DNA from: Labrys monachus
GTDB taxonomy: Bacteria > Pseudomonadota > Alphaproteobacteria > Rhizobiales > Labraceae
Assembly: GCF_030814655.1 (NCBI RefSeq)
Contig: NZ_JAUSVK010000001.1
Location: forward strand, 2,313,501-2,377,500
DNA length: 64,000 nucleotides
Direction: 5' to 3'
Below, one piece after another: positions 26,521 through 34,953 of the stretch; within the stretch, counting starts at the first letter, position 1; each line of letters begins with the position of its first letter. The notes under the pieces are model-generated. The model did no database searches and was not told the origin of the DNA. It was given only the letters and a program-made list of their open reading frames with translations. The position numbers and the translations under genes are program-made.

Positions 26521-26608
26521 TTCCCGGGTACGCGGACGTCCTGTCCGCCTCTGGAATCACAACGTTTTAAGGACGAAGAGGCGGACGGGACGTCCGCGCA
26601 CCCGGGAA
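26521..26608. repeat. REP/BIME element upstream of the RAYT pseudogene
   Basis: This is the best-preserved copy. Two 31-base arms (26521-26551 and 26578-26608) are inverted repeats with two mismatches around a 26-base centre. The inner part of each arm, GCGGACGGGACGTCCGC, folds on itself, giving the two-level symmetry typical of REP pairs. It ends six bases before the RAYT start codon. Confidence 0.85.
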
Positions 26609-26614
26609 AAGGCT

Positions 26615-27218
26615 ATGACCGACGATCTGCGATCTTCACCCTTGAAGCCGGTGAAGGAATGGCATTCGCGGGGCTATCTGCCGCATTGGGAAGCAGGCGA
26701 AACGCCGCAGGCTTTGTTCTTTCGTCTGGCCGATTCATTGCCGAGGGGCTGTCCGGGAGCGTTGGGCGGCCGAACTGCGCGACACGCCTGCCGAAGTCAT
26801 GGCAAAGGAGCGCAGAAAACGCATGGAAGCCGCACTCGATGCGGGCTATGGAGAGGCCTTCCTGGCGACGGAGGCGATCGGTCCAGTCGTCGAGAGCGCC
26901 TTGTTGTATTTTGATGGCGAGCGATATCGGTTACATGCTTGGTGCGTCATGCCGAACCACGTTCATGCTCTCCTCACGCCGATGCTCGATCACTCCCTTT
27001 CGCGCATCGTCCATACTTGGAAGTCTTTCACAGCCAAACAGATCAATGCTGTTCTCAATCGAACGGGAAAAGTCTGGTTCGAGGAATATTTTGACCGCAA
27101 GATCCGCAGCGAGCGCCATTTCGAGGATGCTCGTTTCTATATCGAAGAAAACCCGGTCAAGGCGGGCTTGTCTTGCGATGCCGGAGCTTGGCGATATTCG
27201 AGTGCTTCCTGCATGTGA
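26615..27218 (+). pseudogene. REP-associated tyrosine transposase (RAYT), frameshifted
   Basis: RAYTs are single-copy HUH-type transposases (Y1_Tnp, IS200-like fold) thought to spread REP elements. Reading from the ATG at 26615 gives MTDDLRSSPLKPVKEWHSR, then GYLPHWEAGETPQALFFRLADSLPR, a typical RAYT start. After the GGGG run at 26745-26748 the reading must shift one frame to continue AVRERWAAELRDTPAEV and on to the stop at 27216-27218. The catalytic HUH pair is His-Val-His (26958-26966) in MPNHVHALLTP and the nucleophile Tyr is at 27138-27140 in FYIEENPVKAGL. Thus all catalytic parts remain and one extra G breaks the gene. An ATG at 26799 could still give a 139-residue product lacking the N-terminus. 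REP palindromes flank both ends. Confidence 0.85.
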
Positions 27219-27226
27219 TACGCCCT

Positions 27227-27299
27227 CGTCCCGCCCGCTTCTTTCCTATCCTGTTGACGATGCGTTTCAAGGGCGGGCGGGATGCCCGCGCTTCCGGGG
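27227..27299. repeat. REP element downstream of the RAYT pseudogene
   Basis: The right arm GGCGGGCGGGATGCCCGCGC with the tail TTCCGGGG (27272-27299) is complete. The left arm is shortened to CGTCCCGCCCGC near 27227-27238. The right arm ends five bases before the ATG of the D-Ala-D-Ala dipeptidase gene and provides its GGGG ribosome-binding-like sequence. Confidence 0.75.
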
Positions 27300-27304
27300 T
27301 GTCC

Positions 27305-28114
27305 ATGCCTGATCTCCTCGCTCCCGTTCCCCTTCGCGGCGCGGCTGCCGCCACGGCGTCCGGCTACGGCGCGATTCCGTTCGACCGCGCCGATCCGCGC
27401 TGGGGCGAGCCGCTCGTCGACCTCGCGGCCGAGGGGCTGCTCACCGAAAGCTGGTATGCCCGCACCGACGGCGGCAATGCGCCCTATCACCGGCCGATCG
27501 CCGGGGCGGTGGCGGTCGTCGCCGCCCGCCGCAGCGTCGCCGGGCTGCTCAGAAGGGCCGACGCGATGGTGGGCGCGCACGGCCTGCGCCTCAAGGTGCT
27601 CGACGCGTTTCGCCCGGTGGAGACGCAGGCCGGGTTGTGGGCCTTCTTCGAGGACAAGCTCGCCGCCGAGCGGCCGGAGCTTTCGAACGCCGAGCGCGAG
27701 GCGATCGTGCGCACCTTCGTGTCGGACCCACGCCGTTTCAGCCGGGACGACGAGACGAGCTGGCCGATCCACTCGACCGGCGGCTCCGTCGACGTGGTGC
27801 TGGTCGATGCCGCGAGCGGCGCCATGCTCGACCACGGCGCCGGCTTCGACGAGGCGCATGAGCGTTCCTTCACCGACCATTATGAGCGGCTGCTGGGCGG
27901 CGGTGCGATTGCCGCCGACGACCCGCGCCTCCTCAACCGCCGCATCCTCGTCAATGCGATGGTTAACGCGGGATTCACCAACTACGCGTACGAATTCTGG
28001 CATTTCGATTACGGAACGCAGCTCCATGTCCTGACTTTGCAGGATGGAGGCTCGCCCCATGCGCCCCTGGCCGCGTGGTATGGAACCACCGACCTGCCGG
28101 AAGGACCATGTTGA
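27305..28114 (+). CDS. D-alanyl-D-alanine dipeptidase (VanX/DdpX type, M15D)
   Basis: This 269-residue zinc peptidase hydrolyses free D-Ala-D-Ala. Zinc ligands and catalytic residues are visible: His156 and Asp163 in IHSTGGSVD (HxxxxxxD), and Glu230 and His233 in EFWHFDYG. The substrate-binding Arg lies in DAFRPVETQ. No signal peptide is evident, so it is probably cytoplasmic like VanX. The ATG at 27305 lies right after a REP element. Its 3' end overlaps the alpha/beta hydrolase gene by seven bases, making it the first gene of a four-gene operon with a MurF-like ligase. Roles in D-Ala-D-Ala recycling or control of precursor levels are inferred. Confidence 0.88.
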   Translation: MPDLLAPVPLRGAAAATASGYGAIPFDRADPRWGEPLVDLAAEGLLTESWYARTDGGNAPYHRPIAGAVAVVAARRSVAGLLRRADAMVGAHGLRLKVLDAFRPVETQAGLWAFFEDKLAAERPELSNAEREAIVRTFVSDPRRFSRDDETSWPIHSTGGSVDVVLVDAASGAMLDHGAGFDEAHERSFTDHYERLLGGGAIAADDPRLLNRRILVNAMVNAGFTNYAYEFWHFDYGTQLHVLTLQDGGSPHAPLAAWYGTTDLPEGPC

Positions 28115-28887
28115 CGCTTTCGACCTTCACCGCCAAGCACACGGCGCATGCCTTCGCCGCGCTCGGCAAGCCGCTCGCCGCGGACACGCCGCATGTGATC
28201 TGGGCCCATGGCTGGGGGCAGGACCACCATGCCTTCCTGGCGCTCGCCCAGTCGCTGGAACGGGCGGCCCATCACACCCTGATCGATTTTCCCGGCTTCG
28301 GCCTGAGCCCGCCGCCGGCGGAGGCCTGGGACACCGCCGACTATGCCGACGCCGTCGCCGAATGGCTGGCGACGCTGCCGCGCGGGCGGCGGATCTGGGT
28401 CGGCCATTCCTTCGGATGCCGCGTCGGCCTCAGGCTTGCGGCGCGGCATCCGGAGGCGATCGACGCCATGGTGCTGGCCGCCGCCGCCGGGCTCCAGCGT
28501 CGGCGCGGCTTCCCCGAGAAGCTCCGATTCTCAATCCGCATCCGCCTGTTCAAGGCGCTCAAGCTGCTCGAGCGCGCCGGCGTCGACGTCGCGGCCTGGA
28601 AGTCGCGTTTCGGCTCGGCCGACTATCAGAATGCCGGCGCGATGCGTCCCATCCTGGTCAAGGTGGTCAACGAGGATCAGACGGAGGTCGCCCGCCGGAT
28701 CCGCTGCAAGGTGGCGCTGTTCTATGGCGAGAAGGACGACACGACGCCGCCGGAGATCGGCGAGCGCCTGTCGCAGCTCATTCCCGGCGCGACGCTGAGC
28801 ATCCTGCCGGGGCTCGACCACCATACCATCCTCACCGACGGCGGTCCGCAGATCGCCTATGCCGTCTCGAACATGCTGGAGGGCTGA
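28108..28887 (+). CDS. Alpha/beta-fold hydrolase
   Basis: This 259-residue enzyme has the alpha/beta-hydrolase catalytic elements: nucleophile Ser101 in the elbow GHSFGC, an acid in YGEKDDTTPPE, and the histidine in GLDHHTIL near the C-terminus. An HGWGQ oxyanion segment lies early (WAHGWGQDHHAF). There is no signal peptide. It is translationally coupled to the dipeptidase gene (overlap) and lies three bases before the MurF-like gene. The natural substrate is unknown; context suggests a cell-wall-related amide or ester. Confidence 0.85.
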   Translation: MLTLSTFTAKHTAHAFAALGKPLAADTPHVIWAHGWGQDHHAFLALAQSLERAAHHTLIDFPGFGLSPPPAEAWDTADYADAVAEWLATLPRGRRIWVGHSFGCRVGLRLAARHPEAIDAMVLAAAAGLQRRRGFPEKLRFSIRIRLFKALKLLERAGVDVAAWKSRFGSADYQNAGAMRPILVKVVNEDQTEVARRIRCKVALFYGEKDDTTPPEIGERLSQLIPGATLSILPGLDHHTILTDGGPQIAYAVSNMLEG

Positions 28888-28890
28888 CGG

Positions 28891-30495
28891 ATGCTCGAAG
28901 CCACCGCCCCCTATGCCTTCCTGCTCGCCTTTGCCGGCTTCGCCCCGTTCGCCTGGAAGCGCTTGCTCACCTATCTGCACATCTTCCAGCAGGAAGAATA
29001 TGACGGCCCGCGCTTCCTGCGCTGGATGATCAAGAGCGGTTCGCTCGATACCCGCGTCAGCCTGGCCATCGTCGTGCTCGCTTTGCTGTCGAAGCTGGTG
29101 CCGGCGCCGTCCATCGTGCTCGCCTTCTTCATCGCCGTGGTCTTCCTCCTTTCCGCCTATCGCGAGGCCGATCCGCGCAAGGTCGGCAAGAAGAAGCTGG
29201 CGATGACAGAGCGCGCCACCCGCATCGCCCGGGTCGCCGCCGCCCTCCTGCTCGCCATCGGCATCCTCGGCATCGCGCTCTCGCTGCACCCGGCCTGGAT
29301 CGTCGTGCTGGTGCAGGCGATCCCCTTCGCCCCGGTGGCGGCGGTCAGGATCCTGCAGCCGCAGGAAAAACGCATCCAGCAGGGCTTCTGGCGCGAGGCG
29401 CATGAGAAGCTCAGGCGCCTCGCCCCCGTCGTCGTCGGCGTCACCGGCTCCTATGGCAAGACCTCGACCAAGCATATTCTCGGCCATCTGCTCGAAAGCG
29501 CCGGCTCGGCGCTGATCACGCCCGGCTCGGTCAACACGCCGATGGGCATCGCCCGCATCGTGCGCGAGCGGCTCGAACCCTATCACCGGCATTTCGTCGT
29601 CGAGATGGGCGCCTACGGCCCCGGCTCGATCGAGCGGCTCTGCCGCCTCGCCCCGCCGGACATCGCCGTCGTCACCGCCGTCGGTCCGGCGCATTACGAA
29701 CGTTTCAAATCGCTCGACAGCGTCGCCCGCACCAAGTTCGAGCTGCCGGCGGCGGCGATCGCCCGCAACGGCAAGGCGATCATCAACGATGCCGTCCTCG
29801 CCTTTGCCGACGCCAAGGCGTTCACCGACGACCATCGTGCCTCGATGGTGCTGGTGGGGCAGGGCGAGGGCAGCGACGCCAGGGTCCGCAGCGTCACCCA
29901 GGGCCGCGACGGGCTCACGGTGCAGCTCACTTTTCGCGGCGAGGACTACACGCTGTTCGCCCCGCTCTACGGGCTCCATCACGGCGGCAACATGGCGCTG
30001 GCCTTCGTCACCGCCTTGGCGATGGGGATCGACGCCGAGACGGCGCTGATCGCCATGAAGTCGACGCCGCAGATCAGCCATCGCCTCGAGGTCAGGCGGC
30101 AGGGCGACGGCACCACCATCATCGACGACGGCTACAATTCCAACCCGGTCGGTTTCGCCTCGGCGCTCGATCTCCTGCCGCTGCTGGCCTCCGGCGAAGG
30201 GCGGCGCATCCTGGTGACGCCCGGCATGGTCGAACTCGGCGAGGCCCATGCCGAGGAGCATCGCAAGCTCGGCACCAAGGCCGGCGAGGCGGTAGACATC
30301 CTCCTCGCCGTGGCGCCGGATCGCATCCGCGATTTCGTCGATGCCTACAAGGCGGCGAGGCCCGGCGGCGAAGTGATCGAATGCGCCGGCTTCGCGCAGG
30401 CCCAGGCCTGGATGGGCGCCAATCTGAAGCCCGGCGACGCCGTCCTGATCGAGAACGACCTGCCGGACCTCTACGAACGCAAGCTCTCGCTGTGA
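28891..30495 (+). CDS. Membrane-anchored Mur ligase (MurF-like)
   Basis: This 534-residue protein joins a membrane part (hydrophobic segments near residues 8-24, 55-90 and 113-150) to a full Mur ligase. The ATP loop VVGVTGSYGKTSTK holds Lys190. VNTPMGIARIV and VVEMGAYGPGSIERLC follow, then the TVAP-like HYERF region and a C-terminal ligase domain with IDDGYNSNP, as in MurF. MurF adds D-Ala-D-Ala to UDP-MurNAc-tripeptide, but normal MurF is soluble and has a uridine-binding N-terminal domain. Here that domain is replaced by membrane segments. A paralogue acting on a lipid-linked or other acceptor is plausible. Its TGA overlaps the GTG of the methyltransferase (GTGA). Confidence 0.82.
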   Translation: MLEATAPYAFLLAFAGFAPFAWKRLLTYLHIFQQEEYDGPRFLRWMIKSGSLDTRVSLAIVVLALLSKLVPAPSIVLAFFIAVVFLLSAYREADPRKVGKKKLAMTERATRIARVAAALLLAIGILGIALSLHPAWIVVLVQAIPFAPVAAVRILQPQEKRIQQGFWREAHEKLRRLAPVVVGVTGSYGKTSTKHILGHLLESAGSALITPGSVNTPMGIARIVRERLEPYHRHFVVEMGAYGPGSIERLCRLAPPDIAVVTAVGPAHYERFKSLDSVARTKFELPAAAIARNGKAIINDAVLAFADAKAFTDDHRASMVLVGQGEGSDARVRSVTQGRDGLTVQLTFRGEDYTLFAPLYGLHHGGNMALAFVTALAMGIDAETALIAMKSTPQISHRLEVRRQGDGTTIIDDGYNSNPVGFASALDLLPLLASGEGRRILVTPGMVELGEAHAEEHRKLGTKAGEAVDILLAVAPDRIRDFVDAYKAARPGGEVIECAGFAQAQAWMGANLKPGDAVLIENDLPDLYERKLSL

Positions 30496-31142
30496 TCGCC
30501 GATCGCAAGGCGTTCATCCGCGCCAATACGCGCCTGTTGCCGGTGCCCCACGCGCCGGAGATCAGCCTGCACGTCGCCGACGAGGTGACGCCGCTCTGGC
30601 AGAAGACCGAGGACGAATTCGGGCGCATCGGCCTGCCGCCGCCCTTCTGGGCCTTCGCCTGGGCCGGCGGCCAGGCGCTGGCGCGCTATCTCCTCGACCG
30701 TCCCGGCGCGGTGGCGGGCAAGCGCGTGCTCGATTTCGCCGCGGGTTCCGGGCTGGTCGCCATCGCGGCGGCGATGGCGGGCGCGGCCTCGGTCGATGCG
30801 GCCGACATCGACGGCTTCGCGCTCGATGCCATCGCCCTCAACGCCGCGGCCAACGGCGTCGCGGTGACCCCGGTCGCCGACAATGTGCTCGGCCGCTTCG
30901 ACATCGAGATCGACATCGTCCTCGCCGGCGACATCTTCTATGACCGCGACATCGCGGCCGAGGTGCTCGCCTGGCTCGAAGGCTGGCGCGAGCGCGGCGT
31001 GGCGGTCCTCATCGGCGATCCCGGACGGACCTATCTGCCGAAGGACAAGCTGTCTTTGCTCGCCACCTATGAGGTGCCCGTCTCCCGCGACCTGGAGGAT
31101 CTCGACATCAAGAAATCGAGCGTGTGGACGCTGAAGGGATAG
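30492..31142 (+). CDS. Class I methyltransferase, ETF-beta lysine methyltransferase-like
   Basis: This 216-residue SAM-dependent enzyme of the METTL20/nicotinamide-N-methyltransferase-like family has the following features. SAM motif I is LDFAAGSGLVAIAAAMAG from about residue 80, and the acidic strand-2 end is AADIDGFALDAI. The post-motif II region VLAGDIFYDRDIA contains the D-x-F-Y type element of the protein-lysine branch. The N-terminal LPVPHAPEISLHVADE and LPPPFWAFAWAGGQALARY are characteristic. Alphaproteobacterial homologues are known to methylate electron transfer flavoprotein beta, so this is the best guess. The start is the GTG at 30492 overlapping the previous stop. Its last 17 codons are duplicated in the downstream array. 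Confidence 0.83.
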   Translation: MIADRKAFIRANTRLLPVPHAPEISLHVADEVTPLWQKTEDEFGRIGLPPPFWAFAWAGGQALARYLLDRPGAVAGKRVLDFAAGSGLVAIAAAMAGAASVDAADIDGFALDAIALNAAANGVAVTPVADNVLGRFDIEIDIVLAGDIFYDRDIAAEVLAWLEGWRERGVAVLIGDPGRTYLPKDKLSLLATYEVPVSRDLEDLDIKKSSVWTLKG

Positions 31143-32089
31143 AGGCACTCGGCAGTGGGGGGTTGGATTATCGGACATCCGGCTGGATAGCCGGCCCGGG
31201 CGACGCTGCCCCTCAACCTTACCTTCTCCCCCGAAGTCGGGGGAGAAGGAGCGGCTGGCCTCGCGCCTTGAAAGGGACGGGCGAGATGATCGCATCACCG
31301 GAAAGGGCGCGACGTCGAGGCCCCCTCGCCCCGCTTTGCGGGGAGAGGATGAAGGTGAGGGGCGGCTGGATCGGCCACCTTTCAAGCCGGATGTGAAGCC
31401 TTTCCTCACGGCCCCGGCACGCCGACTCGAGGATCTCGACATCAAGAAATCGAGCGTTTGGACGCTGAGGGGATAGAGGCCTCGGCAGCGGGATGTTGGA
31501 TTATCGGACATCCGGCTGGATAGCCGGCCCGGGCGACGCTGCCCCTCAACCTTACCTTCTCCCCCGAAGTCGGGGGAGAAGGAGCGGCTGGCCTCGCGCC
31601 TTGAAAGGGACGGGCGAGATGATCGCATCACCGGAAAGGGCGCGACGTCGAGGCCCCCTCGCCCCGCTTTGCGGGGAGAGGATGAAGGTGAGGGGCGGCT
31701 GAATCGGCCACTTTTCAAGTCGGATGTGAAGCCTTTCCTCACGGCCCCGGCACGCCGACTCGAGGATCTCGACATCAAGAAATCGAGCGTTTGGACGCTG
31801 AGGGGATAGAGGCCTCGGCAGCGGGATGTTGGATTATCGGACATCCGGCTGGATAGCCGGCCCGGGCGACGCTGCCCCTCAACCTTACCTTCTCCCCCGA
31901 AGTCGGGGGAGAAGGAGCGGCTGGCCTCGCGCCTTGAAAGGGACGGGCGAGATGATCGCATCACCGGAAGGGCGCGACGTCGAGGCCCCCTCGCCCCGCT
32001 TTGCGGGGAGAGGATGAAGGTGAGGGGCGGCTGGATCGGCCACCTTTCAAGCCGGATGTAAACCCCGCCTCACGGCCCCGGCACGCCGA
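31092..32089. repeat. Tandem triplication, 333/334-base unit, spanning two convergent gene ends
   Basis: Three nearly identical units run 31092-31425, 31426-31758 and 31759-32089. Each starts with the last 17 codons of the methyltransferase gene (GGATCTCGACATCAAGAAAT and following). It then has an intergenic core with hairpins CCTTCTCCCCCGA/TCGGGGGAGAAGG and CCCCGC/GCGGGG. It closes with CACGGCCCCGGCACGCCGA, the last codons of the convergent DUF4105 gene. So the ancestral gene-to-gene interval was copied twice in tandem. Copies differ at only a few positions, which suggests a recent event. The short plus-strand reading frames inside the units are repeat copies, not genes. Confidence 0.92.
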
Positions 32090-33065
32090 TGCGGATCAGG
32101 CGCGAGAAATCCGGGCTGGCGTCCGCCGCGCGGGCGCGCGCCGTGATCCGCCCGCGCTCGCGCAGCTCGGCGAGGGAGACGTCGCGGTCGAGCAGGCCGT
32201 GGTCATAGGCATAGTCCGGCAGATAGCCGGTCAGCACGATGCGCCAGTCGAGCGGCAGCGACGGGGCGAGCCGGCGGGCGAGCCGGAACAGCACCGTCGT
32301 GCAGTTGGCCGTCAGCGTGTTGTAGAAGCGCGGCGTCGCGGCGAGGTCGTTGGCTTCGGCGAGCACTTCCAGGAACATCTCGCGCGCCTGCTGCGGCGTG
32401 ACCTTGACGTGGAAGAGCTGCACATCCTCGCCGCGCACATTGGAGCGGACGCGGACGATGTCACGTTCGTCGGCGCCGATGACGACGAGTTCGTTCACCT
32501 TGAAGAAGCCGGACAGCTCCGAATAGACCTCGCCGCGTTTGCGCCGCACCTCGACCGAAAACGCGATATGGCTGCCGTCGGCGAAGCCGAAGCTCACCAG
32601 CGTGTGGGCGATGGCGGGGCCCGCCCAGTAGGAATTGATCAGATCGACGGCCTCGATGGTGTCGAGATCATAGGTCCGGTCTTCCCAGCGCTCGGTGGCG
32701 TCGCTGTCCGAGCGCCAGTCGAAATTCCGGACATCGGCGAGATGCGCCACATGCCCGTCGATCCGTGCCGTCAGGGTGCGCGCGACATCCGGCGCCCAGT
32801 CCCGGTCGTTGCGGGGTTCGAGCGCCGACCACCAGGCGATGAGCGCGATGCCGGCGGCGACATAGGGCAGCAGGAGCAAAGGCCGCCGGCGGACCAGCGC
32901 CCACAGCGCGAGGGCAAAGGCCGACAGCCACAGCGCCTGCGCGATGCCGCGCAGCGGCGCGCCCGTGTCGAGCCGGTAGCCGAGGGCCAGCAATCCCCAG
33001 GCGGAGGCGGCGACCAGCAGCAGCGCCAGCACGCTCCGGCCGATGATCGAGGCGAACCGGGCCAT
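32070..33065 (-). CDS. DUF4105-domain membrane protein
   Basis: This 331-residue protein has two or three N-terminal membrane segments (about residues 5-25 and 38-75), followed by a soluble domain that matches DUF4105. The domain includes RNFDWRSDSDATERWEDRTYDLDTI and a later TLTANCTTVLF segment with a conserved Asn-Cys, reminiscent of cysteine peptidase-like folds. Function is unknown. The ATG at 33065 begins just before the first membrane segment. It is the third gene of a minus-strand group with two methyltransferases upstream. Its last codons form the end of the tandem repeat unit. Confidence 0.8.
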   Translation of the reverse strand: MARFASIIGRSVLALLLVAASAWGLLALGYRLDTGAPLRGIAQALWLSAFALALWALVRRRPLLLLPYVAAGIALIAWWSALEPRNDRDWAPDVARTLTARIDGHVAHLADVRNFDWRSDSDATERWEDRTYDLDTIEAVDLINSYWAGPAIAHTLVSFGFADGSHIAFSVEVRRKRGEVYSELSGFFKVNELVVIGADERDIVRVRSNVRGEDVQLFHVKVTPQQAREMFLEVLAEANDLAATPRFYNTLTANCTTVLFRLARRLAPSLPLDWRIVLTGYLPDYAYDHGLLDRDVSLAELRERGRITARARAADASPDFSRLIRIGVPGP

Positions 33066-33105
33066 CCTGTCTCCGTTCGGGGCGCCCGGCATCCGCGGCC
33101 GCCGT

Positions 33106-33957
33106 TCAGTCCAGTGCGAGCCGCGGCCGCGCGATCTCGAACAGCATCACCGCCGTGGCGACGGCGAGGTTGAGCGAATCCGCCTTGCCGCGCATCGGGA
33201 TCTTGACCAGCCGGCTGCAGGCCGCCGCGAGATCGTCGGGCAGGCCCTGCTGCTCATTGCCCATCAGGAGCAGGCAGGGGCCGGCATAGTCGACCTCGCG
33301 GTAGTCATGCGTGCCCGCAAGATGGGTGCCGACGACGAGGCCGCCGAAGCGCCGGCGCCAGGCGAGGAAGTCCTGCGCGCTGCCGGCCGCCAGCCTGACG
33401 TTGAAGATCGAGCCCATGGTGGCGCGCACCGCCTCGATGCCGAAGGGATCGGTGGTGTCGCCGATCAGCATGATGCCGGTGGCGCCGACCGCGTCGGCCG
33501 TGCGGACGATGGTGCCGAGATTGCCGGGGTCGCGCACTCGGTCGAGTCCGATCCAGATCTCGTCCCGGCCGATCTCGACCTCGGCGAGGCGTTCGAGCCT
33601 CTGTCCGAACACACCGATCACCGTCTGCGGATTGTCGCGCCGCGACAGTTTTTCGAGGATCTCGCCGGTGACCTCGAGCACTTCGCCGCCGGCCTGCCGG
33701 GTCGCACGGACGGCGCGCGCCAGCATCGGCTTGTCCTCGCCCGTGCGGTGGACGAGGATGCGGATCGGCCAGCCGGCCTCGATGGCGTCGGCGACGAGCT
33801 TGAGGCCCTCGGCGACGAACAAGCCCGCCTCCTGGCGGACCTTGCGCATCTCCAGCGCCCGGATGTCCTTGACGAGCGGGTTGGTCAGGCTGGTGACCAC
33901 CCGCGAGACGGGCTGGGCGGGCACCGGCGGGCGCGGGCGCTCGAAGCGGCGCTTCAT
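33106..33957 (-). CDS. SpoU/TrmH-family RNA 2'-O-methyltransferase
   Basis: This 283-residue SPOUT enzyme has an N-terminal substrate-binding part (VTSLTNPLVKDIRALEMRKVRQEAGLFVAEGLK) and the C-terminal knotted SAM domain. The three family motifs appear as LDRVRDPGNLGTIVRTADAVGA, LLMGNEQQGLPDD and IPMRGKADSLNLAVATAVMLFE. Members modify ribose in 23S rRNA or tRNA; the target here is unknown. The ATG at 33957 overlaps the TGA of the upstream methyltransferase gene (ATGA). An ATG at 33969 is also in frame. Confidence 0.92.
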   Translation of the reverse strand: MKRRFERPRPPVPAQPVSRVVTSLTNPLVKDIRALEMRKVRQEAGLFVAEGLKLVADAIEAGWPIRILVHRTGEDKPMLARAVRATRQAGGEVLEVTGEILEKLSRRDNPQTVIGVFGQRLERLAEVEIGRDEIWIGLDRVRDPGNLGTIVRTADAVGATGIMLIGDTTDPFGIEAVRATMGSIFNVRLAAGSAQDFLAWRRRFGGLVVGTHLAGTHDYREVDYAGPCLLLMGNEQQGLPDDLAAACSRLVKIPMRGKADSLNLAVATAVMLFEIARPRLALD

Positions 33958-34874
33958 GCGGTGCTCCATCGCGAATAGAGCGAGGTCGACAGCAGCCGCC
34001 CCGAGCCTTCCTCCGAGACCACGAGCTCGCCGGAGGCGATCTCGCCGCCGAGGCCTCCGAGGATTTCGCGGGTCAGTTCGTGCACCGCCACGAAGGAGGC
34101 CCGGATCGCATAGGCGGTGACGATGACGAAGGCGGGCTTGTCCGTCAGCACGCCGCGGCAGAGGTCGAGCATGGCCGGCAGGTCCCGGAAGAGGTCCCAC
34201 ACCTCGCCATTGGGGCCGCGGCCATATTTGGGCGGGTCGAGCAGGATGGCGTCATAGCGCGAATTGCGCCGCTGCTCCCGGGCCGTGAACTTCATGGCGT
34301 CGTCGACGATCCAGCGGATCGGCGCATCGGCGAGGCCGGCCAGCGCCTGGTTCTCGCGGGCGTAGCCGATCGATTTCTTGGAGGCGTCGACATGCGTGAC
34401 CTGCGCGCCGTGACGGGCGGCGAGGAGAGAGGCGACGCCCGTATAGCCGAACAGGTTCAGCACCCGCGCCGGACGGCCGAGCGCCTGCAGCCGCTCGATC
34501 ATGAAGTCCCAGTGCGGCGCCTGCTCGGGGAAGAAGCCGAGATGCCGGAAGGGCGTGAAGCGGCCATGGAAGGAGACGCCGCGATAGGACACTGGAAACG
34601 TCTCGACCGGGCGGCCGGCGAACTTCCAGCGCCCGTCCGAGCCTTCGTCCTCGGCGTTCATGCCGAGGAACACGGCGTCGGCCTTGTCCCAGGCGGCGGG
34701 CTGGCGGCGCGAGCCCATCGCCTGCGGCTCGGGTCGGTCGACCAGCAGGCGGCCGAAGCGTTCGAGCTTGCGGCCCTCGCCGCAGTCGACCAGCCGGTAG
34801 TCGGCGAAGCCGGGGGTGATCAGCAGCTGCGGCAGGGTCTGCGTGGCGGAAGGGGGCGGATGCGCGGATGACAT
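33954..34874 (-). CDS. Class I SAM-dependent methyltransferase (RlmI/RlmK-like)
   Basis: This 306-residue protein has a Rossmann methyltransferase domain: motif I VLNLFGYTGVASLLAARHGA, the acidic VTHVDASKKSIGYARENQ, and a catalytic YDAILLDPPKYGRGPNGEVW (DPPKY). This pattern is shared by 23S rRNA methyltransferases such as RlmI/RlmK. It lacks an N-terminal PUA domain, so the exact target is open. The ATG at 34874 is used; 34910 would add 12 residues. It is coupled by ATGA to the SpoU-type gene downstream, so the pair probably acts on RNA. Confidence 0.85.
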   Translation of the reverse strand: MSSAHPPPSATQTLPQLLITPGFADYRLVDCGEGRKLERFGRLLVDRPEPQAMGSRRQPAAWDKADAVFLGMNAEDEGSDGRWKFAGRPVETFPVSYRGVSFHGRFTPFRHLGFFPEQAPHWDFMIERLQALGRPARVLNLFGYTGVASLLAARHGAQVTHVDASKKSIGYARENQALAGLADAPIRWIVDDAMKFTAREQRRNSRYDAILLDPPKYGRGPNGEVWDLFRDLPAMLDLCRGVLTDKPAFVIVTAYAIRASFVAVHELTREILGGLGGEIASGELVVSEEGSGRLLSTSLYSRWSTA

Positions 34875-34953
34875 GCCGCGGACCAAACAGGAGTTTGGCC
34901 CATCCGGCAAGTGCCGACGGCGGGAGGAAAGAGCGATGCGATGGAAAGCCGCC

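Noticed and set aside
26735-26755. Programmed -1/+1 frameshift in the RAYT gene
   Set aside because: The GGGG run lacks the slippery heptamer and downstream structure expected for programmed shifting, and intact RAYTs are single-frame. A mutation or sequencing error is simpler.
31124-32017. Three similar short plus-strand frames of 63-90 codons
   Set aside because: They are copies of the same intergenic repeat unit read in one frame; no ribosome binding site or family match.
31092-32089. CRISPR-like array
   Set aside because: Units are 333 bases, near-identical throughout and contain no variable spacers; they are a tandem duplication of gene ends.
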